A DNA stretch of 64,000 nucleotides from Gloeopeniophorella convolvens. Its lineage: Eukaryota > Basidiomycota > Agaricomycetes > Russulales. The translations under genes were made by a program, and so were the position numbers. Numbering within the stretch: the stretch's first letter is position 1; every line of letters begins with the position of its first letter. The stretch spans positions 310,001 to 374,000 of the forward strand of contig WTXD01000025.1 in NCBI GenBank assembly GCA_022496205.1, in the 5' to 3' direction. The notes below the pieces were generated by a model. That model saw only the letters and a program-made list of their open reading frames with translations, was not told the origin of the DNA and did not search any database. Of the stretch, positions 11,889 to 26,373 are shown piece by piece.

Positions 11889-14872
11889 CCCTCGCGTTGC
11901 GCACAAGCCCTCAAATCTGCAGACCGAAGTGCATATATGCGCGTTCTTTCATCGCGACATCGCAGAAGGGAGCACTTTATTATCGCACAGTGGCCCCCAC
12001 TTACGCAGCGACGGACTGATTCGAACAATCTTCGCGCTTCTGGGAATTTCACACTTCTCGTTGATATCAATTCCAACCGAACATATTATGGCAAAAGTCC
12101 TTCGTTCCCCGCATACCACGACAACGTGGCAACACTCTTGCCATGGTTCTTACTGGCTCCCCTGATCCACGCCTGCTGATTCCCTGGTAGAGGCCCATCC
12201 ACAAGCTCAGCCAGCGCTCTGCCTCGCCCTCAGTCATCATCGTTGAGGGGCACTCTCTGGCCCACCTCGCTGCCTCACTACCCCTTCAGAGGGCTCCGGA
12301 TGCTTTCCGAATCCAGGGTCACCCCAATCATTCAGTAGCAACTGATCCCATCCTATGGGGCCCTCATTTGCCTTTTTATGTCCACTTCTATACCGGACGC
12401 AGCCTTTGAATCAAACCAAATACACACTTGTTACCTTGGCTGTGCTCCCCTTCCCTCTAGGACATAATAGTGTTCACCAAACACCAGTCCACAACGCCCC
12501 ATGTGCTCTCCTCCATAATGGCGGGACTTCCTTGCGGCGATCCGTCACCGTTCGAGCAAGCGTGGGCATGCCCTTCACCCTCAGCACCGGCCGTTAGCCG
12601 AATACAGTGCGAATGCATGCGACCCTCTCAGTCGTTCAGATCATCATAACATGTGTATTACGCGCATACACCCCACGTGGTGCAGTGGACAGAAGTTAGC
12701 ACTTCTTGGACGCTTCTTACCGCGAATAAGTGCCTGATGATCACGCATTTACTGGCTACTAACCCCGCGTTGTGCTTCCAGCCTCAATCTTCCGCGTATA
12801 CTGCTCGAACCTCACGTCGCACAGATTTCCGGTATGGTCCAACCTGTCATGAGCAAATTGGAGACTATTGGGGGGAGCATCGTCACACCGCGCGTACATC
12901 GGGTGAGTGCCCGTCCGTCGTCGCTGTCTATCAAAGTTGACGCTGTGATCAAAGTGAACATGAACGATGTTTGATGTCCTCTGTGGGCCAGAACGCCTGC
13001 CTGTGAAATCGCGTGGGTATCCTCCGAGTGCAGCGCTGAAGGACGGCCGAACGTCCGAGCCAGCGATCACGTTTCACGCGCGCGGTTCCGATAGATCTCT
13101 GGCGCCACAAATGCTGCGTTCCTGACGTGCCAGCGCCGCACTCCAGGCAACGGCGCCAATTCCGGCACAGCACGAGATCCCTTCACTCGCTTCAGCCGGC
13201 GGAACAGGTCGACAGACGAGACGCTCTTTCGATCAGGGTAATTTCCGGACGCAGCTGGCAGTCCCTTGACTCAATCCTGAGCGCTGAGCGCTGAACTCCC
13301 ACAGTTGTAGAAGCCATGCCGAAGACAGCGACGTACGCTCTCCTGGCATCGAGACATGTGGTCTAGGCTATACGTACCGAACGAGGAGCGGGCGCACCGC
13401 ACGCCGTTCTCCTTGGAAAAGCGGGCGTAACGAGGCCGTGCTGCTCCCTACTCGACCGAGGCTGTGACGGCATACAGTGGCCGCGCTCTTCATCTTAGGC
13501 GGCGGAGACGCGGGCACGGACGCAGTACCACAGACCAAACTTGAGCACTTCTCATGGGGGCGGAGTGTAAGACTCTTCTGGTGGGTGGATGGGCGTTCTA
13601 CAAGCACTCGGGCTCACGGTCCCCTTATATACAGGCCCGGCTCCGATGGGCCGGATGGGCCGCCGGGAGACCGTGACTTTTCCATACAAAGATCCAAGGC
13701 TCCTCGGATTACCGTAACGGTGAGGCACGACTCTCACATTCAGACACAAAATACGGCAACTTTACCATCCTGATTTACGCTCCCGTTCCAAAGTTGCCCG
13801 AATGCCGCCATCATTCTCGCGTGGTACCTCTCCTCGGCCCTTCCCAAGGACCACGTTAAACTTTCCTTGTCACCCTCGGGTTCCTCGCGACATCCACTAC
13901 TCCGGATCCCTGTGCGATGCAGTGGCTGATTTCAATCTCATATACATTTCTGTCACTCACACGCACCCACATTCTTCAGCGGCCCTGTTTCGAGAACCGC
14001 CGATAAACCTACATCAGCTGAGAAAGCAATGCTCCTCTTCACATCTTGAATGGGTGTCTAGCTTGCTCTGTATGTGTCCCCTTTCTCCTGACTCGACTAT
14101 GTGTCATGTATCTCGATTCATATATCAGTACATGACTGGTCCCGTTCTGCAACAATCAGCGCTCGTCCAGGGGGTTGTCGGTTGCGGGGTATGGCGGTGC
14201 CGGGTGTGTTACCCAGGTTATGCCGTTCCTCTTATTGGCGTACAACACGGAGCCGACCCAAGATCGAGCCAACAGATGGGAGAAACAAGATAGCAGATGC
14301 CATCAGGCCCAGACATATGGATCTCATCCCAAATTTCTCATGACGGTGACATGTCTCCTTTCATCTCGGCCGACGTGTCCAACCCGTTCTCTGGCTGACT
14401 AGATTGAAGAGTTGCAAGAAGTACTCGATTTGTGACTCCTGAGGCCCTCTGTTCCGATCTGGTCTGTGGCAACTGTACATGTCTGTGTTGCGGAGGTTCT
14501 TGCAGAAGCGTCTCGAGCTATAGCTGGGCCACTCAACATCCTGTACATCAGCGAGAGGGGGCTACTGCGGCGTGCTGTGCGGTCGTTATGGCTTCTTGGT
14601 GGCTTTCCATTCCATATCTTCGGGCCTGCGCGCTACATGACTCTGACGCATGTGCACTACCAACATCCCTGCCAAACCACCAGCAGACGCCTCAACTACA
14701 GCGCGGGTTATTGACGTGGGATACCGATGATCAAGGGTATCGAATACAAGGGTCGACTAGGCCGACTCGCGCAACCGGAACAGCGACAGTTGATGGGCGC
14801 GTCGGGGTATCACGGCGCATCGCTCTCCCTGTCCAGTGCACCTCCGTGTGGCTGCACTCCATTCTCACCGTC

Positions 14873-15207
14873 CATGCTGGTGAGTCTCACAACTGTTGTC
14901 CGGCCACGCTACCGGCCCTTGTTAGCATGACACCCCAGCCACCACCAATACAAGGCACCTGGATTACTCGGCGACCCCGAATGATGCGCGCAATTCCGCA
15001 ACTAGACCGTCGCTACCTGCTGTTGGTTCCATACCGTCGGTGCGCACCACGCCCACGCCTCCTCAGGTGCGACGCGGGCCCAGGTGTACCGATCCGGGAT
15101 GTCCAATTCTCGACTGGTCATTCGTTCGTTCGATCCGCTCACTCGAGACGGACTGAGTGCTGCTCGTAGGAGTAGAGGCGCCTCTCCTGTGTCCACCGCA
15201 TAAAAGG
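14873..15207 (+). promoter_or_regulatory. Putative manganese peroxidase promoter with two MRE-like sites and a TATA-like box
   Basis: TGCACTC at 14873-14879 and TGCGCAC at 15041-15047 both fit the metal-response consensus TGCRCNC described for fungal manganese peroxidase genes. A TATA-like ATAAAAGG begins at about 15200, roughly 80 bases before the start codon at 15284. That such 7-base sites occur here is a direct observation; that they act in Mn response is an inference, since short sites also occur by chance. Confidence 0.4.
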
Positions 15208-15283
15208 ACGCCAAGTGCAACCCGGAGCAGCAGTGCCCTGCCCCTCTCAGAGCTCCTCTTCCAGCCCTTGCACACTAGCAGAC

Positions 15284-17280
<1,997 letters not shown>

Positions 17281-17653
17281 GCGCACCGTGCCTGACTCAC
17301 TTCATATTCTATTATTCCTATTTTCAGGGCGTGTACAATGGCGGAAAGTACTATGCTAGTGCTCTGGCTATCTGACTACCATGGACTGTATACCTTATAG
17401 TGACTCGTGTATAAACTTGCGTGATGCGCGGAACGCAGTGCGACCACCGCCACGGCCGAATACGTACCGCACTCGATGTCTGTGTCCAACAGCGCCGTCG
17501 CCATGGCCCTTCGCACACACTCGCTCGTCGTGAATTGCAACAGGTGGCGCATCGCGCACGTCTAAGATAGTAGATAGCAGTAAGATCCAGCCGAAATAGG
17601 GTAATGCTGGCAAAACAACCGTACACGGGTGAGGGTAGTACACGTAAGTCTAT

Positions 17654-17670
17654 GGGGGGGGGGGGGGGGG
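17654..17670 (+). repeat. Run of 17 G between two convergent genes
   Basis: An uninterrupted G tract in the 416-base gap between the stop of the peroxidase gene (17280) and the stop of the Trk gene (17697, opposite strand). On the minus strand it is a C run just past the Trk stop. Tracts like this are unstable and often have uncertain length in assemblies. Confidence 0.95.
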
Positions 17671-17696
17671 TAACAGTAACAAGCAACTCGCCGCGC

Positions 17697-20600
17697 TCAC
17701 GCCGCCTCCGCAGCGCCGTCCGCGGTCCAGCGCGCCGCGCGCTGGCGGTACTCCGCCTCGCCCTGCGAGCGGACGCCAACGGACGCCATCGTCGGCACAC
17801 TGCGCATGCTCGGCCGGCGGCGCGATATCGGGCTCACGGGCTCCTGCGCGTCCGCCGCGTCGCCCGCGGGCTGGCGGTACTCGAACGGCAGCAGCACCGC
17901 GCGGTCGATCGCGACGGGCAGCCCGCGGTGCCGGCCGCGGAGCATGACGAAGCACACGATGAGCTTCGAGAGCGGGCGGAACGCTCCCGAGAAGGAGTAG
18001 TTTGCCTGCGGTGGGGGTAGTTGGTAGTTAGAGGCGGTGGCGGTGGCTGGTGGGGAAGACGGGGGGCTCACGTAGGGAACACCGAGGCTGAGGCCGACGC
18101 CGCCGTAGGCGGATACCAACTCGAAGACTGTAGGGAATTCATTAGCACGCGGTTCGGAGCATGCAATGATTGGGACGTTGATTTACCAATCCCGAAAATG
18201 TTGAACCAGACTGCGTTGCCCTCGTTTTCGAGTTGATGGCGCTGCACGGGCGATGAGATGAGATCGGGCCGGGTCGACAGAACGGGAAACCAACGCACCT
18301 CGATGATGCACACGCAGAAGAGCGCCAGGCCGAGCCACCACATGTCTATCACCAATGCTTAGTCATACAGTATCCACCATTCAGGAAGCTCTCATACCAA
18401 ATGCCAGCTGCTTGCGCGCGTGCATAGCTAGGTAGCGGCTCCATACGGTCATCCGACCGCCAGACAGGCTGATATCCTCTGCGTCCAGAGATTCTTCGTC
18501 GTCGTCGTAAATGCCGAGAGATCGCTCTTCGTAAACGTTTGTAGAGCGGACGCTGCGAAGAGCACGCTTGTGAGAAAAGCCTACACCCACGGAGAAATGC
18601 TATGTAGGCAAGTACCTCATTGCGATGGGATCTTGCAAGCCGGCGGATGAAATTAGCACCGAGCGTGATCCCTACAGCACCGAGCACTCACAGACACTGA
18701 TGTACATCATGATGACATACAACACTCTACGGGACAACCAGTCAACGGGTGGGCACGGATCGAGATAAAAATACATACTTGACGGCAGGCGCAAGCGCCG
18801 CAAGGCTGACGGTAGCGAACCCGGCGGCGCGCACGGCAGCAGCCTGCAGCAGTCCATCGATGACTCTCACGCCAGGAGGTATCGAATCGATCGCCTGGTT
18901 GCCCAAATCAAGCACCAGGAAGGAGAGCCAGTCCGTCGTACTGCAAACAAACGTAACGTCAGCACCCGTTAAGCAGCGCCGCGAAGCCCGGGTTGGCACC
19001 TACTTGAGAATGATGAGGACCGTGAACAGGAACCAGGTCTGGTGCGACGGAAAGAGGTAGATGTAGCATCGGCGCGGGTGGTCGAGCAGGAAATGGAGCG
19101 TCTCGTTCAGCCGTGACTTGCGCGGGACAACCTTCGTGGTGACCCATCTGCGCCCGGCCTCAGTAATCAACCGTATTCCCGACAGCACACGAACACGACT
19201 CACATGGAAAATCGCAAGCTGAAGGCGCCGCCGAAAATGGAGTCAGCAGAGCGCGCGGAGCGATGTCAATCGACGTACAAGACCGGCTAGATGCAGTAGG
19301 GTCAGCCATAATTGGCGCGCACGTCGCGGTTACTCACAAATCCCGTGTTTCCCGCAAGGATCAAGAAAATCAACACGAAAATCATGGGGTATGCCCGTTG
19401 GAAGGGGACCATAGACTGGTCGACTAGTGATGTACCCGTGTTCGTGTATGCGGACACCACCTGATAGATTGCAAACCTGCCACCGATCGGTGAGTACGCG
19501 CATGACGACCGCGCGATATGCAAGGTGGCTTACCACGATGTATTTACTGGGCGATGTTGTTGTGGCGGAACGAAATCCTCTTTCCACCTGTTGATAGACA
19601 TATATGGAGCAATGATAGTAAACGCAAACAACTGAACGAAAATGTGATACTGCGCAAAGGCGGCGTGAGCTCGGTGACACCGGGCTGTAGACGGTGTTGG
19701 ACCTACACATCCCACGATCCAAAGCAACGCATTGAGCGCCCTGTACTCGACACCACCAAGCTCCTCGAGCTGCTCGGTTTCCAGCGACTTGAACACAGAG
19801 TTGCGGCCCACGACGGCATCGAAGGAGATATAAGGCACCGCCCTGGCACCCTCCGTGTTCCCGCCAATCGATGTGATCGTCGTCGTCCTTGGCATCGTAA
19901 CAGTGCGCGTAAGATGGCGCTGAATCCCAGGCAAAAAGCGGCGGATCAAGCGAAGAATGATGTCTTGGGGCATCGGAAAGCCCCCAAAGTCGCTGTGCTT
20001 TGCGCGCTGCGCCGAGCTCCGATAAGTGTGCGTCGTCCCGGAACGGTGCATTGACACGGCGGGCCGAATGGTCCCGGCTTCTGTATTTGAAGTCAGCGAC
20101 AGAACAGATGAAAGCACGAAGGCGGCGTGCCTAGGGTGTCCATTGTCGGACGCCTGAAGCTCATCTCGGATATGGTCGGGTGGTCGAGGCGCGATCTATC
20201 GGGGGACGGCCGGTGACGCGGTCGAGGACGAGGCGCGAACTCAATCGTCTGCGTCCTGGGCATCGGAACGCCCTGGGAAGGCCTGTCTGTGTCCGTAGAC
20301 ACAGTCACGGTGTTGCGCCGCATCCGACGATCAGCTGGGCGCCGTCAGCGTGCGCCAGCGGCAATGAGAAACGGCCGACTCACCGCCCGAGGACGTCGCC
20401 GCCGACTGGCCTCTAAGGTTCGGCGACAGATGGTACTCGCTAAAACACAGCGCGTCGTCAGACTTGGCACGGCGGTCACCTCGAGCCACCTACCGCTTGG
20501 GCGGCCGCCCTACGCGGGACTCCTGCGAGTAGTCAGACCGCGCCGGGCTGGGAGTCCTGCTCTCCTGCACGAGGGAGAGCCGGCCATTGGGCTCCGACGA

Positions 20601-21513
20601 CGACGAGTCCGCCTCGTCCGGCGGCTCCACCGCGACGACCTTGATGGGGTCCGAGTGGCCCTCGCTTATCCACCCGCTCGGATTGACGAGCTTCGGCGCG
20701 TCATCCATGCGGCGAATCATGTCCGGGCGCAGCCGGCGCGGCTCCCCGGCGTCCGCCTTCGGGCCTCTGGTGCTCCCGGCGCGCGAGCCCGCGTTTTCTC
20801 GTCCGACGGCGCGCGGACCGTGGACTGGTTGGAGCGCGCGGAGAACAGCGCGATGAAGCGCGACGTCAGCGAAGCGGCGCCTTGACTTCCGTGCCTGGGG
20901 CCTCCGAGGCGACCTTGCGCGCGGCGGCCTGCACGATGTTTTCGCATCGGATTGTGAACATACGTCTGTCACGTGATCGTCAGCCGAGGGACAAGGTAAT
21001 TGCGGAAGGGGAGGGAGATCAGGCACAGATGGGGGGTAGTGGGGTAGAGGCTAGAGCAAGACGCACCTTCTGACGTAGACCACGACCCAAGATACTAAGA
21101 CCTGCGCCCCCGGTCAGGCCCACGTAGGCGCCTTTCACCGGCGAAAGGCCACGCACCGGGCTGCCCAAGCACATCTGGAAGAAGAGGAGGACTTGCTGCC
21201 ATGGTGTGAGGGAGGAGAGGTCGATGGTGGCGAGGCCACAGACAGCCATGGCGCTGACGGAGTTGAAAAGCGCATCTATGTAGGCAATGTGATACCGTCC
21301 GTTGCTGGCATAAAAAATGGCCGAGAATATAAGTGGCGTGAACGTGCTGGAAGTGCAGACGGTGAGCCTCGCACGCCGGCACACACGCGGGCCAGACGCG
21401 ACGACGCACAAGTAGATGATGTGCAGGCGGTAAAAATTGAGATGGCGGCGGAGCCAGGAAGCGAGGCGCTGGAAGGACGATTCTGGACGGGGCTGGTCGC
21501 TTGGCAGCGGCAT
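17697..21513 (-). CDS. Trk-type high-affinity potassium transporter
   Basis: Plasma-membrane K+ uptake protein of the TrkH/Trk1 family. The ATG at 21513 starts MPLPSDQPRPESSFQRL, then the first membrane unit with pore loop SAMAVCGLATIDLSS. A long hydrophilic cytoplasmic loop follows (about 20100-20950), rich in Ser/Arg/Pro, as is typical for fungal Trk. Further pore units are YTNTGTSLVDQSM near 19400, RAAGFATVSLAALAPAVK near 18800 and SAYGGVGLSLGVPYANYSF near 18000-18100. The C-terminus is basic and ends at 17697. The gene has many introns. Within the hydrophilic loop the frame changes by one missing base near 20878 and again near 20770; the flanking residues on each side look natural. The start lies 462 bases from MED31 on the other strand. 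Confidence 0.88.
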
Positions 21514-21975
21514 GCGCTCTGAAATATCGCTACCGGAACGGCAAAGGGCGGAGGGGGGGACGCGGAGGGGAGGAGAAGAGGGAGGGAACGGTCAAGCTCG
21601 GCTGGCGGAGACTTGAGCAGGGTCAATTCGCAGCGGCGCTTTGTAGACAGAGGTACGCCATGAATCACGTGCCCGGATCCACAGGCCCCTTTGGACTCGG
21701 TGGCCCAGTTCCCAGCTCGCCTTTGAACGCACTCGCATCGATGCTGCGTGGCCCCGGTATCAAATATTAAACCTAGATACGCGCGCGCTGGGAAGTGGCC
21801 AAGAGCGCCCTTTCAATTGTCGCGTTTGAGCAGGCACCGGACACGCCGTAAGCGCGTAAGCACTCGCGTAAGAGGCACACACTTACGGCACCCCCGATCT
21901 TTCCTTTCTTTCTTTCCATCTCGTCCAACTCGCCACGCGCCCGCTCGTGTTGATCTACTCCAGCAGCCCACAGCC
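21514..21975. promoter_or_regulatory. Divergent intergenic promoter region of Trk and MED31
   Basis: The two start codons face away from each other across 462 bases. Runs of TTTCTTTC and CTTTCC lie within 80 bases of the MED31 start, as in many fungal housekeeping promoters. No TATA box is obvious on either side. Confidence 0.45.
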
Positions 21976-22521
21976 ATGGCCGACTCCGCCCCCGCCAGAG
22001 AAGCAACGGAGGAAGAGAGGGCACAGAACCGCAGGCGTTTCGAGCTGGAGCTCGAGTTTGTGCAGGCCCTCGCGAACCCCTTCTATCTCCATTCGCTCGC
22101 CCAGCAGGGCATCCTCTACCAGCCCGCCTTTATCAACTACCTCAAATACCTGCTCTACTGGAAGGAGAAGGACTATGCGCGGTTCATCCTGTAAGCAGCA
22201 CGCCACCCACCCCCGCGCTCGCGTCCGCACCCCCCTGAGCACCGCACCGCGCCGCGCCGCGTCCAGGTACCCACATGCCCTGCACCACCTGGAACTGCTC
22301 CAGCACGCCGAGTTCCGCGCAGAAATTATGAAGGACGAGTGGCGCGAGCGCCTCAACCAGAAGCAGTTCGATCACTGGCGGACGTGGTGCGCCGCCCGCC
22401 CAGACCCTGCCTGCGCGTGACACCAGCTGACAGCCCCTGCAGGCGCGAGCCGCAGCACCTCAGCCCGCCCGCCGCAGGCGAGAACAAGGACCCCGACAGC
22501 GCGATGAAAGACGCAAATTAA
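21976..22521 (+). CDS. MED31: Mediator complex subunit 31
   Basis: A small, highly conserved subunit of the RNA polymerase II Mediator middle module (yeast Soh1). Exon 1 encodes [20 protein letters not shown], then [18 protein letters not shown] and YLKYLLYW; exon 2 gives [17 protein letters not shown] and [10 protein letters not shown]. These are the signature blocks of the family. Two introns split it (from 22192 to about 22266, and near 22382-22441), and a short Pro/Asp-rich tail ends at the TAA 22519-22521. Length is about 135 residues, usual for fungal MED31. Frames and splice sites agree throughout. Confidence 0.95.
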
Positions 22522-23132
22522 AGCCTCGCGGCGCGCGCTGGGAGCTGTTTGCACTGCCTGGCTCGCGCGGCGGCGGCCTCGTGGCGCGAGATCCCTGTCA
22601 CCCTAGCCTGATATGGCCCCACGACACAGCACGCCGCCCACCTTCGACGCATCGTGCCCCTATCATCGCAATCTCTGCACATCCGCAGCCGACGCCGCGC
22701 TGGAGCGGCGGTGCTCAGGGGAGCGCCGCGCGCCGCGCGTCCGTAACGTGCCAAACGGGTTACCAAGGCGCATCGAAGCTGTCTAATTACGAAGATCGAT
22801 AGGAGGCCGGGGTCGCTACAGCGTACGGCATGCGAAGAGGGCATAGAAATACAGCGCGATCGGTGTGTACTCTACATACAGTCCGTGTGAATGGCAGTGG
22901 CAGTAGCAGGGATGCGGTGGCGCGGCGCACGCGCCGGCCGTGTCGATGATGATGATGATACGTGATATCGTGATGCTCGAAACCCAACAACAGAACAGAG
23001 AAAAAAAACAGACGGACGGACGCCGCATCCAGGGAACGAAACAGATGATCATCGCGTCTCTCGTCTGCGGGGCGCCGACGCCTCAGCCACACACACAGCG
23101 CGAAGTTCGAACAAGGCAGACCAGACGCACCG
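22522..23132. other. Intergenic, convergent 3' ends
   Basis: The gap between the stop of MED31 (+) and the stop of the surface-protein gene (-). No coding signal was found. It contains a few GAT and purine repeats near 22946-22960 and 23000-23015 but no defined terminator. Confidence 0.4.
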
Positions 23133-24875
23133 TCATAACCACGACCGGCCCCGCGTCCCGCGGAACAGGCTGAGCGCCCTCGACGCGCGCGGCGCGGCGG
23201 CGTCCCCCAGCGCGAGCGCCGGCGGCGGCGAGGGCAGGTACGCGTAGCTGCGCTCGCGCGCGCGCGCAGTCTTGCCCCGCCGCATCAGGATCCACAGCGG
23301 CACGAGCAGCACGACCGCCGCGACCGTGCCCAGCACTGCGCCGAGCACGACGCTCCGCGGTATGCTGCTCGGCCCCGCCTGCCCCGTCGACGCAGCCCCA
23401 GTGCCCGACGTGGCTGCGCCAGACGCCGAAGCGCTGCTGCTGCTGATCACGCCGCTGCTGGAGTCTGATGTGGGCTGCAGCGCGAGGCCGAGTGTAGTGG
23501 CAGATACTGACGCTGATGTGGCCAGTGGAGGCGGAGCTGCCGCTGGGTCCGTGCCAAGCGAGGAACTTGAAGTTGGAGGGACGGCCGGGCCCGGTCCCAG
23601 CACGGGAGACGGTCCTGCCGTTCCCGGACTGCCAGTGCTAGTAGTGCTCGTTACGCTCCCAACAGTTGATTGCACGGCCGGTGGTGATGGTGATGGCGGC
23701 AGGCCACCCGTGCCGCCCCACGTTCCCGGCGGCGCCGCGGCCTGCGAGGATAGAGCGCCTGATCCCGGCGGGTCCTCGGACCCGCCTGCATCACCGTTGT
23801 AGCTGGTCCAGCCGCCGGGTGCAGGATCAAGCGTAGACGCGGGCGCAGACGTCTCGGCGGGCGGCGCACCGGGCTGCCAGTGATCGTCAGCGGCGTCCGA
23901 CAGCAGCTGGACGATCTCGAGCGCCTCCCAGGCGTTCCATATGATCTAGACGGGGGCGCGCGGCGGCGTGAGTGGCAGGCCGCACGCAGCGCGTGCGCGT
24001 GCACGCTGGCACCCTCGGATTTTTGCACGGGCACGCACCGCGATGTCCGCAAACGCCCAGCCGGGAATCACGGTCTCTTCGACGATGACGAGGCCGGGAA
24101 TGCTGCGCGCAGGGGAAGGAAGAAAGAAGAAGGACCGTGCATCAGCATCTGATGGTGTGCAGTGCGGGACTGTGTTTCAGTCACTGTTGGAGGAGTGGCA
24201 CTGACATTCCGCTTCCTGCTGTCCAGGTGCAGTTGCGCGCCCATGTGTTCCATCTGCGGGCCGTCATTGGCCTGCTGCTAATTAATGGGAGGAGGAGGAT
24301 CGTGTACGTACGACACCACGCCTTGTTCTTGGCACGAGCTGCATGCGGAGAGAAGCGAGTAGAGGATGCTGTTGCACCAGCAGAGGCTGGCGTACGGCGG
24401 CGGGAGGTATGTGGTGCCCACGGCGAGGGGCCCTGCCACCGTAGCTGCGAGACCGGGGGTCAGGGTATGTCTGCAACTGAGATGATCGCCTGGGGCCACT
24501 CACGGGAGCCTATGCAGAGGCCTATGAGGATCGACGCGACTTGGCAGGGGCTCTGGCCGAGAGCGTTCCAAGTCTGCCTGCGGTCAGCATACACAGAAGC
24601 AACGAAGCAAGCGACGAACGTACCCATTCCCACCCGGGCAGACACTGCGCAACAGACATAGATGCTAAGAATGATTAACCACGGGCGATACTTATAGGGC
24701 ACGCAGAGACGTCCAGGAGTAGCATAGAGAGAAGAATCAGTAACGCAGCGAAGATCGGCGACCGAGGGTATATGTAGCAGGCGTGTCCCCGACGACGGCA
24801 ACAGAACCCCCGAGCACGGCAGCTGGCACTGCATTGAAAGAGCAGCGAGAACAGAAGGACCGACACAGGGTCCAT
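23133..24875 (-). CDS. Secreted/single-pass membrane protein with Cys-rich ectodomain and Ser/Thr-rich stalk
   Basis: This belongs to a large uncharacterised Agaricomycete group. A probable start at 24875 gives MDPVSVLLFSLLFQCS, like a signal peptide. Later exons hold QTWNALGQSPCQVASILIGLC and CWCNSILYSLLSACSSCQ, both typical Cys-containing blocks of the group, then EETVIPGWAFADIA. The 3' exon, beginning about 23946, encodes a long Ser/Thr/Pro/Ala-rich stalk, one membrane helix (SVVLGAVLGTVAAVVLLVPLW) followed by RRGK, and a short cytoplasmic tail ending at 23133. Exon borders in the 5' half are uncertain. The role is unknown; a cell-surface or secretory-pathway position follows from the layout. 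Confidence 0.65.
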
Positions 24876-25049
24876 CGCATGAGAGCGAAACATAGCTTGA
24901 GCATGAGGCGCCTGATCAACATCACCACCAATCCCGAACGTGACGGACAGACTCAGAGCCTCGGCCAGCGATGATAATGGCCATCGCAACCGTGACGGCC
25001 AACACCAACACCGTTGGCAGAGACGTCCGCGAATGAAAGACCTCCATCG

Positions 25050-26373
25050 TTACACGCCCGCTTCCATACTTACAACCACCCAACCGGCCCACGACTCACT
25101 CTGTTCCTCCCCGTCCTCCCCGCCCTCCGCCTCATCCGCCTCATCAAGCTCCCACGCGCCCAACCCCGCGCCCGCACCGTCCGGCGCCTCGCGCACGCCC
25201 CACGACACCGCATAATGCGCAAGCACAAGCTCGAGCTCCTCCACCTCGTCCAGCATCTCGAGCCCCGCGAGCCGCGCCCGCTCGCGCGGCGCCACATACC
25301 GCGCGCGCACCTCGCGCAGCGTCACCGCGCGCCCGCGCGCCCACCCGAGCTCGCGCGTAAAGCGCGCGCGCAGCGCCTCGACGTCCGCGTACGGCTCTGC
25401 GCCCGGCAACTCCACCCCGCGCACCTCCCGGCTCACTCAGCACAAGCACACCAACGACACGACACGACACGACACGGCACGCACCCTGAGGTTCGCGCGC
25501 ATGACGCGCCCAAACGCGTCCCCGAGCCCGAACATCTCGTACACGGCCGCGCCGAGCGGCGCGCGCTCGACGTGCGCCGCGAACCACGCGAGCAGCGCGC
25601 GCGCCGCGGCGGGCGGCATGTACACGAGCACGCACTCGGCGAGGAGCAGCGTCGGCGTCGCGGGGTCGAGCAGCTCCGCGAGGCGCGCGTGCCAGGGCGG
25701 CGCGCGGCGCAGGTCCGCGGGGAGCAGGCTGTACACGGGCGCGCGGAGCGCCGTCCCGCCGTCCTCTGCATACCTATCAGCGACGGAGGGAAGGAGGGAG
25801 GCGGCCCACGCACCGACGGAGACCTCGCCCAGCGGCGCGCCGAGCACCGCGCTCTTCCGGATCGCCATCACCTTGCGCGCCGTATTCTCCTTGAAATCCA
25901 GCTCGACGTACCGCGCGATGCGCTCCCTATCCGGGCCCTCCTGCCCTCCCAAATCAACATCCCTCAGCACCACCACACGCACGCACGCACGCACGCACCG
26001 CAAGGCGCCAGAAGCGCGTGTCGCTCCCCGCGCCGAGGCTGACGATCTGCACGCGCGCGGGCGCGGCGGCGCGCACGAACCCCGCGACGAGCGCGTCGAG
26101 CGTGCGCGCGCGCAGGTACGTCCCGATGTTGATCAGCGGCGGGCGCGCGGGCTGGAGGTGCGCGCGCGGGACGAGCGGCGCGATGTACGGGTCGGCGAGG
26201 TAGCCCCTGCGCACGGCGGAGAGGCGCGCGAGCGCGGCGTCGGTGTCTGTTGCGCGCACGGGCGCGTCGGGGTCGGGTGCGGCGCTCGGGGGCGGCGAGG
26301 ACGGTCTGCGGGGTGGTGGTGGTGGGAACATACTTGAGTATTTGTGGTAGGGTGTACTAATCGGCACGATCAT
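25050..26373 (-). CDS. PPM1: Leucine carboxyl methyltransferase 1 (PP2A methyltransferase, Ppm1/LCMT1)
   Basis: SAM-dependent enzyme that methylates the C-terminal leucine of the PP2A catalytic subunit. Visible family blocks are TDTDAALARLSAVRRGYLADPYI, PRAHLQPARPPLINIGTY and RVQIVSLGAGSDTRFWRLA (the SAM-binding loop with GAGSDTR). ARYVELDFKENTARKV and TLLLAECVLVYM (post-II acidic/aromatic motif) follow, and the C-terminal exon has YADVEALRARF and an acidic tail. There are two candidate starts: 26373 (MIVPIS...) and 26331 (MFPPPPP...), both in frame; I prefer 26331 as the start of the Pro-rich leader but cannot prove it. Introns are short with clear GT/AG ends. The gene appears intact. Confidence 0.92.

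Larger units (their letters stand above)
11172..15283. other. 4.1 kb without a recognisable gene; contains the peroxidase promoter at its right end
   Basis: Many overlapping short frames are present on both strands, none with a family motif or plausible exon chain. The left end should hold the promoter of the Bem2-like gene, the right end that of the manganese peroxidase. A pyrimidine-rich tract occurs around 11820-11900. The base composition is closer to AT/GC balance than in the neighbouring coding DNA. Confidence 0.45.

Noticed and set aside
11621..12179. Three overlapping plus-strand frames upstream of the Bem2-like gene
   Set aside because: None contains a family motif and no splice pairs join them; composition like pyrimidine-rich non-coding DNA.
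25014..26042. 342-codon Arg/His-rich plus-strand frame opposite the PP2A methyltransferase
   Set aside because: Composition typical of a GC-rich antisense frame; the methyltransferase motifs lie on the minus strand.
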